A stretch of 10,728 bases of DNA, taken from assembly GCA_021837545.1 (NCBI GenBank), contig JAKBFR010000083.1:1-10728 (forward strand), in the 5' to 3' direction. Of the stretch, positions 5,277 through 10,728 are shown piece by piece (positions within the stretch are counted from its first letter, which is position 1; each line of letters opens with the position of its first letter). Source of the DNA: Bacillota bacterium. GTDB taxonomy: Bacteria; Bacillota_A; Clostridia; Clostridiales; Clostridiaceae. The translations under genes and the position numbers were made by a program. Under the pieces are notes generated by a model. The model had not been told where the DNA came from. It worked only from the letters and a program-made list of their open reading frames with translations, and made no database searches.

Positions 5277-6740
5277 TTAAAAGTTAACTGAATCAACTAT
5301 ATTAATATTTTCAATTTTAATATCTTCTGTCCCAGTTAAAAAACATCCCTTTTCTTTTGCATAATCTATATAATCTAAAATTTCCTTAGTAATTCTTTCT
5401 CCTGGAGCAAGAATTGGTATTCCTGGTGGATAACACATTACAAATTCAGCACATATCTTTCCATCACTTTCATTCATAGGTACAGAAATCTTTGAAGAGT
5501 AAAATGCCTCCTGAGGAGTAAGTACAACTTCTGGATTTATATATTCATGATCAAACATGCCTGCTTTATCTTTTGAATGTAATCTCTTAATTTCTGATAA
5601 TGAAGAGATTAATCTTTCAATTGCTAAATTACGATCTCCAACAGAAATAATTGCAAGAATATTTCCAATATCACCAAATTCAATTTGTATTCCATATTCA
5701 TCTCTTAAGATATCATATACTTCAATTCCTGCAAGTCCTATTTCTCTAGTAAATATAGATAACTTTGTTACATCAAAGTCATAAACTGTATCTCCATCAA
5801 TTAATTCTTTTGAAAAAGCATAATAACCACCTATTTTATTTATTTCACTTCTTGCATACTCTGCAATTTCTGTTACCTTTTTAAATATTTCGTTACCATG
5901 TAGCACAAGATCTCTTCTTGCTAAGTCAAGTGATGACATTAAAAGATATGAACCACTTGTTGTTTGTGTTAAATTTATTATTTGACGAACATATCCAACA
6001 TGCAAATCACAGTTTAATAACAAGAAAGAACTTTGAGTTAAAGAACCTCCTGTTTTGTGCATACTAACAGCAGCCATATCTGCTCCTGCTTCTATAGCTG
6101 ATATTGGCATATTTTCTCCAAAATAAAAATGTGTTCCATGTGCTTCATCTACTAAAACATACATTCCATTTTCATGGGCAAGCTTCGTAATTTCTTTTAA
6201 ATTTGAGCAAATCCCATAATAAGTTGGATTATTTACAAGTACAGCTTTAGCATCTGGATTTTCTCTAATTGCTTTTTTAACGTCGAAAGCAGACATTCCA
6301 AGTGGTATCCCAAGTTCTTTATTAACACCTGGATTTATATAAATTGGAACTGCCCCACTAATTACTAATGCATTAATTGCACTTCTATGGACATTTCGTG
6401 GCATAATAATTTTTTCGCCTTTTTTGCAAACACTCATAACCATAGCTTGAACTGATGAACTTGTTCCATTTACCATTAAAAATGCATATTTAGAACCAAA
6501 AGCATCTGCTGCAAGTTCTTCTGCTTCTTTTATAACTGATACTGGATGGCAAAGGTTATCCAGAGGCTTCATTGAATTTACATCTACTGAAAGACATTGC
6601 TCACCCAAAAATTCTCTAAGCATCGCATTTCCACGTCCTTGCTTATGACCTGGAACATCAAAAGGAACCACTCTTGCCTTTTTATATTCAATTAGAGCTT
6701 CATAAATAGGTGCTTTTGAGTGGGATTCTTTATTTTTCAT
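5277..6740 (-). CDS. speA: Arginine/lysine/ornithine decarboxylase (SpeA type, PLP fold type I)
   Basis: A PLP decarboxylase of the Orn/Lys/Arg class I family in its short form without the N-terminal wing domain, 487 residues, close to Bacillus subtilis SpeA in length and motifs. Visible elements are FDVPGHKQGRG (27-37), NGTSSSVQAM (91-100), PRNVHRS (114-120), NNPTYYG (170-176), VDEAHGTH (197-204) with the cofactor-binding D198, and SMHKTGGS (226-233) with the PLP lysine K229. The C-terminal domain keeps EFVMCYPPGIPILAPGE. Downstream speB and the B. subtilis comparison favour arginine as substrate, giving agmatine; lysine or ornithine decarboxylation cannot be excluded from sequence. The ATG follows a GGGGGG run (6751-6756) by ten bases. 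The gene starts 17 bases after speD, so the two are almost certainly cotranscribed. Confidence 0.94.
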   Translation of the reverse strand: MKNKESHSKAPIYEALIEYKKARVVPFDVPGHKQGRGNAMLREFLGEQCLSVDVNSMKPLDNLCHPVSVIKEAEELAADAFGSKYAFLMVNGTSSSVQAMVMSVCKKGEKIIMPRNVHRSAINALVISGAVPIYINPGVNKELGIPLGMSAFDVKKAIRENPDAKAVLVNNPTYYGICSNLKEITKLAHENGMYVLVDEAHGTHFYFGENMPISAIEAGADMAAVSMHKTGGSLTQSSFLLLNCDLHVGYVRQIINLTQTTSGSYLLMSSLDLARRDLVLHGNEIFKKVTEIAEYARSEINKIGGYYAFSKELIDGDTVYDFDVTKLSIFTREIGLAGIEVYDILRDEYGIQIEFGDIGNILAIISVGDRNLAIERLISSLSEIKRLHSKDKAGMFDHEYINPEVVLTPQEAFYSSKISVPMNESDGKICAEFVMCYPPGIPILAPGERITKEILDYIDYAKEKGCFLTGTEDIKIENINIVDSVNF

Positions 6741-6757
6741 TTATACTCATCCCCCCA

Positions 6758-7573
6758 TCAATATATATTAGTTCCACTAAAAATCTCAATCATCTCTTTA
6801 CGTAGGTTGCTTTCAATCTCAAGTCTTTCTTTTGGCCTAATTTCATAAACATCCCTATTAAAAAGATAATTTTGAAGTTCAATTTCTTTTATTAACATTT
6901 TAGTATGAAATATATTTGATTGATATACATTTATATCCATAGCATCATATCTCTTTAAAGTACCTTCATCAATATAATCTTGTATTGATGCTATTTTGTG
7001 ATCTATAAATAATTTCTTACCATCAACATCTCGAGTAAAACCTCTGACACGATAATCTATAGTTATAATGTCTGAATCAAAACTTCCTATAAGGTAGTTT
7101 AATGCATTTAGAGGAGAAACTTCTCCACAAGTGGCTACATCAATATCCACACGAAAAGTAGCAATTGAGTTATCTGGATGATATTCTGGATAAGTATGTA
7201 CAGTTACATGACTCTTATCTAAGTGTCCTAAAACAGTATCTCTTGTCTTCAAAATGTCGATTTCACCTTTATTACAAGATGCATCTATTTCCTTAACTGC
7301 TAAAGTCTCTTCTGATATTAAAATAGTTACACTTGCTCCTTGAGGATCATAGTCTTGTTTTGAAATATTAAGCACATGTGCACCAATACTCTCTGTTACA
7401 TCACACAGAATCCTTGTAAGTCTTTCTGAATTGTATTGCTCATCGATGTAAGCAATATAGTCCTTTTGCTCGCGCTCACTTTTTGCATAGCATACATCAT
7501 AGATGTTAAAGCTAAGTGTTTTTGTGAGGTTGTTAAAGCCGTATAATTTCAGCTTGTTGTCCAACCCTAACAT
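6758..7573 (-). CDS. speD: S-adenosylmethionine decarboxylase, Escherichia coli type (pyruvoyl enzyme)
   Basis: Makes decarboxylated AdoMet, the aminopropyl donor for SpeE. It has 271 residues (E. coli SpeD has 264) and can be followed alongside the E. coli protein over its whole length. The proenzyme cleaves itself at the Lys-Ser bond in [15 protein letters not shown]121 becomes the pyruvoyl group. Other shared stretches are [11 protein letters not shown] near the N-terminus, [48 protein letters not shown] and [11 protein letters not shown]. It is not the short Bacillus/Thermotoga-type SpeH. The start is the ATG at 7571-7573, five bases after AAAGG (7579-7583); the GTG one codon earlier is too close to that site. 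It is the first gene of the cluster, with candidate promoters upstream. Confidence 0.96.
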   Translation of the reverse strand: MLGLDNKLKLYGFNNLTKTLSFNIYDVCYAKSEREQKDYIAYIDEQYNSERLTRILCDVTESIGAHVLNISKQDYDPQGASVTILISEETLAVKEIDASCNKGEIDILKTRDTVLGHLDKSHVTVHTYPEYHPDNSIATFRVDIDVATCGEVSPLNALNYLIGSFDSDIITIDYRVRGFTRDVDGKKLFIDHKIASIQDYIDEGTLKRYDAMDINVYQSNIFHTKMLIKEIELQNYLFNRDVYEIRPKERLEIESNLRKEMIEIFSGTNIY

Positions 7574-7597
7574 CACAACCTTTCTTATTCAATTTAA

Positions 7598-7625
7598 ATT
7601 CTATTTGTATTAGAATTTGTTTCAA
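7598..7625 (-). promoter_or_regulatory. Putative sigma-A promoter of the speD operon (proximal)
   Basis: On the minus strand TTGAAA (7620-7625), a 16-base spacer and TAGAAT (7598-7603) lie just upstream of speD and would give a leader of about 20 bases. The match is fair; AT-rich DNA produces such matches by chance. Confidence 0.45.
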
Positions 7626-7644
7626 AAATTTATTAATTAAAAGC

Positions 7645-7673
7645 TTATTATTTTAAGTTTTCTAATCTTACAA
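7645..7673 (-). promoter_or_regulatory. Putative sigma-A promoter of the speD operon (distal)
   Basis: On the minus strand TTGTAA (7668-7673), a 17-base spacer and TAATAA (7645-7650). It is an alternative or additional start for the speD-speA-speE transcript, with a leader of about 65 bases. Confidence 0.4.
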
Positions 7674-7908
7674 ATACTTAATTTTGAGTTTCGACACATT
7701 AAAAAAAATAACAAGTACTTATATTAGTCATTTTGTCTAGTACGACTTACCTTGAAACATTTTTATCATACAACATTGACATTTTACTATATTATCTTTA
7801 AAATTGCTACTATTTATCGCAATATTTCTTATATACATTTAAAAATTGATTTCAAGTCGCTTATGCTCCATTTTATTTTAAAATACTTCATATTTCTTAT
7901 AAATATAA

Positions 7909-8601
7909 TTAATTATTTTTTTTCATTGCCTTACCTTTTACATATTGATTATATTCTTCTATTGTATACAGTTCTGGTTCTTTTACTTCTTCTAAGAAAT
8001 GTGAAGCTTCTGCATCAGAATTGGTAAATGCTAGGACTGATTTATGCATTTCTATGGCTTTATTATAATCTCTATACTCATCTTTAGGTACATAGGCTCC
8101 CATATGCCATCTTATCATTAAACATTCTTCTAATGTTAATTTAACAAATTGTTGAAGTAAAATCACACTTTTTTCTCCATGCCCTAAAGGAATTTTCTCA
8201 TCAAATTCATAAGAAGCATATCCTATCCATTTTCCTGTCAACTCATCTTTTTTTAATCGCATTGTTTTTTCATAAAGATTACATTTACAAAGATCATGCA
8301 AATATCCTGTTAAATATATTGTATCATTACTTAATCCAATCTTATATTGTTTATTCTTCTGAGTTAATAATTCAACAACATTATCCGAATGAAATGCTAA
8401 TCCTCCATCAAAGTTTGAATGAAACTTTGTGGATGCTGGTGCCGTAAAATAATCTGTTCTATCTACAAGATATTTTATTAATTCATCTATTCCATCTCTT
8501 TTAATCGAGCTTAATCTTTCAATTATCTTATCTTTTAAGTCTTGCTTTTCTTTTGCTGCTTTAGCTTCCGTTAATTCCTTTAAATCACTTAAATCACTCA
8601 T
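7909..8601 (-). CDS. HD-domain metal-dependent phosphohydrolase, substrate unknown
   Basis: A 230-residue protein of the HD superfamily. The likely metal and catalytic residues are visible in order: H71 (LAFHSDN), H102-D103 (YLHDLCK), H141 (GHGEKS), H166 (RWHMGA) and D196 (TNSDAEAS). A charged, probably helical N-terminus (1-48) precedes the domain, and the tail is basic (GKAMKKNN). HD proteins of this outline act on nucleotides or nucleic-acid ends, but nothing here fixes the substrate. The ATG follows GGGG (8610-8613) by eight bases. It is the first gene upstream of the polyamine cluster on the same strand, with a 332-base gap and separate promoters, so a functional link is not implied. Confidence 0.8.
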   Translation of the reverse strand: MSDLSDLKELTEAKAAKEKQDLKDKIIERLSSIKRDGIDELIKYLVDRTDYFTAPASTKFHSNFDGGLAFHSDNVVELLTQKNKQYKIGLSNDTIYLTGYLHDLCKCNLYEKTMRLKKDELTGKWIGYASYEFDEKIPLGHGEKSVILLQQFVKLTLEECLMIRWHMGAYVPKDEYRDYNKAIEMHKSVLAFTNSDAEASHFLEEVKEPELYTIEEYNQYVKGKAMKKNN

Positions 8602-8721
8602 TAATACATCCCCTAACTTTAACTAAGTTCTTATAATTGTTAATTTTTCGAATTAAGACATATATATTAATTATGCCTCTTTTATCATTTTAACACTTTT
8701 ATTATCCGATTAATATTGATG

Positions 8722-8739
8722 TTAAATGTTAACATTTAA
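8722..8739. repeat. Perfect 18-bp palindrome at the 3' end of the HAD gene
   Basis: TTAAATGTTAACATTTAA is a perfect palindrome with no loop, and it encodes the last codons and stop of the HAD gene on the minus strand. Without a spacer it would not make a stable hairpin; as a dyad it could bind a dimeric protein, or be chance in AT-rich DNA. Confidence 0.4.
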
Positions 8740-9324
8740 TTTTTCTAATTCTATTTTCAAATCCTTTGGATTCTTCAAAAGAATTACTTTTAAACCTGAT
8801 CTTATAGCAGCTTTGACATTTTCTTTCATATCATCAATAAATACTGTTTGACTTGGTTCAAGATCATATTTATCTAAAATTTTCTCATAAATCTCTTTTT
8901 CAGGCTTAAGAAGTTTTTCCTTATATGAAACAACTCCCCCATCAAAGATTCTAAAAAAATCATGTTTTTTAGTTACATGCTCAAAAGCAGCTAAATGAAA
9001 ATTAGATAAGTAATATACTTTATATCCATTTTGTTTTAATTTTTTTAACACCTCTACACTGCCTTCTATAGGAATTAAAATATCATACCAGTTTTCAAAA
9101 ACTAAATTTATTAATTCTTGATTTTCAATATTTCTATTAATTATATTTGTTTTAGCTTGTTCTTCACTAATTGTTCCTCTATCAAGCATTGGCCATTCAT
9201 CACTTTGAAAAATGCACTTATATATTTCTTCTACTTTCTCTTCGGTAATTTTTGATTTAACGTACACTTCAGGATTAAAATCTAATAGTACATTACCAAG
9301 ATCAAATATTATATTTTTAATCAT
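8722..9324 (-). CDS. HAD-family (subfamily IA) phosphatase, YihX-like
   Basis: A 200-residue haloacid dehalogenase-type hydrolase, cytosolic. Motif I is FDLGNVLLDF with the nucleophile D8; the usual acidic residue two positions on is glycine, as in the YihX/DLGN group of sugar-phosphate phosphatases. Motif II is the serine in LSNFH (S107), motif III the lysine in LLKPEKEIY (K140), and motif IV VFIDDMKENV (D164, D165). The helical cap lies between motifs I and II (about 18-85), as in subfamily IA. By analogy the substrate may be a sugar phosphate such as alpha-glucose-1-phosphate, but that is only an analogy. The ATG is seven bases after GGGAG (9332-9336). The gene starts 48 bases after the truncated HD fragment and is probably cotranscribed with it. 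Confidence 0.87.
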   Translation of the reverse strand: MIKNIIFDLGNVLLDFNPEVYVKSKITEEKVEEIYKCIFQSDEWPMLDRGTISEEQAKTNIINRNIENQELINLVFENWYDILIPIEGSVEVLKKLKQNGYKVYYLSNFHLAAFEHVTKKHDFFRIFDGGVVSYKEKLLKPEKEIYEKILDKYDLEPSQTVFIDDMKENVKAAIRSGLKVILLKNPKDLKIELEKLNVNI

Positions 9325-9372
9325 TTTAAATCTCCCTTTCCAGTATGATCTTTTTATTATCAGAGCCTATAT

Positions 9373-9504
9373 TTATAATCCAATTATTTCTGCAACATGT
9401 CTCATTGCTCCTTCTACTGCTAATCCATGTTTTCTAAGTGCATCAGTTTTATTATATTTGCAAAGTAACTCCCATGCTTTTTCTCTTTCCACTTTTTCTT
9501 CCAT
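9373..9504 (-). pseudogene. N-terminal fragment of an HD-domain protein (43 codons)
   Basis: The ATG at 9502-9504, eight bases after GGGAG (9513-9517), opens a 43-codon frame ending in TAA at 9373-9375. The product reads MEEKVEREKAWELLCKYN then KTDALRKHGLAVEGAMRHVA and EIIGL. This resembles the first helices of small HDIG-type hydrolases, in which a KYxKxxxLxKHxLAVExxMR pattern is followed by a GLLHD metal motif. Here the frame stops before any such motif, and the downstream bases in this frame give no HD continuation. The catalytic part is therefore absent and the fragment cannot be a working hydrolase. It keeps a good binding site and a strong upstream promoter, so it may still be translated, perhaps as a leader to the HAD gene 48 bases downstream. 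A genuine small protein is the alternative reading. Confidence 0.6.
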
Positions 9505-10003
9505 ATTTATGGCTCCCTATATATATGTATATTAATTTAATTTTATATATTTAATTTCATTTATCAAAAAGAATACACACGTTACTATTAAAATAATATC
9601 ACTATAATTTTTCCGTATCAATATTTATATTACATAATCTAAATAACCCTTATATTATTTCAAAATTTACACTTAAAAACTTTAACTTCTCTAAATTCTT
9701 TTTATTTTTTTCTTATAATTTATCTAATACCTTTTATCAGTTTTATATGCCAAATTATAACATTTTAATAAATATAAAATAATTTTATTACATTTTTAAT
9801 ATTCTATGTAAAATTCCAATCTTTTGTTAAAATTTCTGTACTTTTTATAGATATTCAATTATTATAGTTTACATATGGTAATACATTGCTATTAATTTAA
9901 TTATTACTAATTAAGGTGATAATTTAGTTGAAAACAATATTAATTGTAAAACTCATACTATTTTTAATTAACTATTTATTTATAAAAAGGGGGCATTATA
10001 CTA
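9505..10003. other. Divergent intergenic region
   Basis: This AT-rich stretch of 499 bases separates the minus-strand HD fragment from the plus-strand sensor gene. Next to the fragment lie its ribosome binding site and the promoter at 9593-9621. On the plus strand, TTGTTA (9824-9829) and TATAGA (9846-9851), 16 bases apart, form a possible promoter for the sensor gene with a leader of about 145 bases. TTTACA at about 9869 followed by TATTAA is another weak candidate. I see no coding frame, no conserved riboswitch core and no flagellar-type sigma-D site. Confidence 0.4.
9593..9621 (-). promoter_or_regulatory. Putative extended -10 sigma-A promoter for the HD fragment and HAD gene
   Basis: On the minus strand TTGATA (9616-9621), exactly 17 bases, then TATTAT (9593-9598), with TG one base before the -10 box. 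This is the best promoter match in the window. It would give a leader of about 80 bases before the ATG at 9504. Confidence 0.6.
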
Positions 10004-10720
10004 ATGAACATTTTAAAAAAATTTAACAACAATTCTATTCGCAGCAAAATTCGCTTTAAAAAATTCAAATTAAAAAAACCTTCTTTTAGGATACATTTAG
10101 ATTTATTTAAATTTAATAAAAAATCTACACTTTCTATTAAAGATATTTCTAAATTTAATAAGAATTCTATTAGCTTCAGAGTACTGCTAATAGTCCTTCC
10201 TATTGTAATTTTAACTTTAACTACTCTTATATTTTGTACATACTCTTTAGGAGAAAGAGCACTTTATTCTAATAGTAAGGACTTACTAAACCAAATTAGT
10301 AGTGTTGCAGCACAAGACATAAGTGATGTAATGTCTGAAAAAATAAAATCCATTGAAAGTTTAGCACATAATCCAATTATTATTGACTCCGAAACACCTA
10401 TACAAAATAAATTAAATATATTATTAGAAGAAAAGAAATTTCAACAATATTCTGATATGGGTATAGCAACTCCTGATGGAACTTTAACCCTTCTAAATGG
10501 AACTAAAGTAAATATTCGTTCATATGATTATTTTAATGTTGCGCTTTCTGGAAAACCTTATGTTTCAGAACCTTTTCAAAGTAATTTTAGTAAGGATTCC
10601 TTAATAGCAATTTCTTCGCCTATAAAAGACATGAATAAAACACTTGGAGTTTTAGTTGCCTTTAGATATGGAGATGATATATCTACCTTAAGCAAAAAAA
10701 TATCATTTTTAGATACTTGA
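10004..10720 (+). CDS. dCache-type membrane sensor, probably a chemoreceptor, interrupted by a stop
   Basis: A frame of 238 codons that reads as the front of a methyl-accepting chemotaxis protein or similar dCache sensor. Residues 1-58 are a very basic cytoplasmic segment containing three KFNxxS repeats (6-11, 36-41, 50-55). Residues 59-80 are one transmembrane helix (VLLIVLPIVILTLTTLIF). The extracellular part follows, with IESLAHNP (about 116-123) on the long helix and the sensor segment SYDYFNVALSGKPYVSEP, then ISSPIKDMNKTLGVLVAF. The frame stops at TGA (10718-10720) just where the second Cache lobe should begin. No second membrane helix, HAMP or signalling domain is reached before the window ends. 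The ATG follows AAGGGGG (9987-9993) by ten bases. A point nonsense change, a sequencing error or a true short protein are the options; the ligand is unknown. Confidence 0.65.
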   Translation: MNILKKFNNNSIRSKIRFKKFKLKKPSFRIHLDLFKFNKKSTLSIKDISKFNKNSISFRVLLIVLPIVILTLTTLIFCTYSLGERALYSNSKDLLNQISSVAAQDISDVMSEKIKSIESLAHNPIIIDSETPIQNKLNILLEEKKFQQYSDMGIATPDGTLTLLNGTKVNIRSYDYFNVALSGKPYVSEPFQSNFSKDSLIAISSPIKDMNKTLGVLVAFRYGDDISTLSKKISFLDT

Positions 10721-10728
10721 ATAACATT

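Larger units (their letters stand above)
7577..7908. other. Intergenic region between the HD-domain gene and speD
   Basis: This 332-base AT-rich stretch separates two minus-strand genes. The half near speD carries the two candidate promoters. A run of eight A at 7701-7708 would read as a U-tract on the minus strand after the HD-domain gene, but I find only a four-base stem before it (CAAG/CTTG), so a terminator is not convincing. I see no recognisable riboswitch or protein-coding frame. Confidence 0.4.

Noticed and set aside
7698..7740. Terminator after the HD-domain gene
   Set aside because: A U-tract is present on the minus strand, but only a four-base stem with a very large loop can be drawn before it.
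7752..8027. Plus-strand frame of 91 codons rich in leucine, isoleucine, tyrosine and phenylalanine
   Set aside because: It looks like a membrane protein only because AT-rich DNA gives such residues; it overlaps the 3' end of the HD-domain gene on the other strand and lacks a ribosome binding site.
9212..9535. Plus-strand frame of 107 codons opposite the HAD gene start and HD fragment
   Set aside because: Both opposite-strand frames have good ribosome binding sites and family motifs; this one has neither.
9840..10003. Riboswitch (for example c-di-GMP) or sigma-D promoter before the sensor gene
   Set aside because: No conserved aptamer core and no sigma-D type -35/-10 pair could be found by eye.

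Overview
The window is very AT-rich, its genes have strong GGAGG/AAGGGGG-type ribosome binding sites, and its proteins look like those of low-GC Firmicutes. A Clostridium sensu stricto-type genome is the best guess; the species cannot be named from sequence reading alone.

Layout. (1) Positions 1-370 hold the first nine codons of a minus-strand gene leaving the window, an intrinsic terminator and a short remnant of a coding sequence. (2) Positions 371-7573 hold six polyamine genes, all on the minus strand. In transcription order they are speD (AdoMet decarboxylase), speA (arginine/lysine/ornithine decarboxylase), speE (aminopropyltransferase), a carboxynorspermidine/carboxyspermidine dehydrogenase, nspC (carboxynorspermidine/carboxyspermidine decarboxylase) and speB (agmatinase family). 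speD, speA and speE are tightly packed. The last three genes are separated by spacers filled with stem-loop repeats. (3) Positions 7909-9504 hold minus-strand accessory genes: an HD-domain phosphohydrolase, a YihX-like HAD phosphatase, and a 43-residue fragment resembling the N-terminus of another HD-domain protein. (4) A 499-base intergenic region leads to a plus-strand dCache-type sensor gene (probably a chemoreceptor) whose frame stops in mid-domain at 10718-10720.

How the genes work together. SpeA plus SpeB can make putrescine from arginine through agmatine. SpeD plus SpeE can add an aminopropyl group from decarboxylated AdoMet. The dehydrogenase/decarboxylase pair can add the same group from aspartate semialdehyde by reductive condensation and decarboxylation. 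Having both aminopropyl chemistries in one cluster, together with a decarboxylase that can make agmatine and an agmatinase-family ureohydrolase, is the most interesting point here. It fits redundancy, production of two different polyamines, or a route through aminopropylagmatine.

The strongest non-coding signal is a family of about 72-base, two-hairpin repeats: five near-complete copies and one partial, all in the same orientation. Two copies supply the stop codons of the dehydrogenase and decarboxylase genes. Two other copies keep a second hairpin despite a different stem sequence, which suggests selection on structure.
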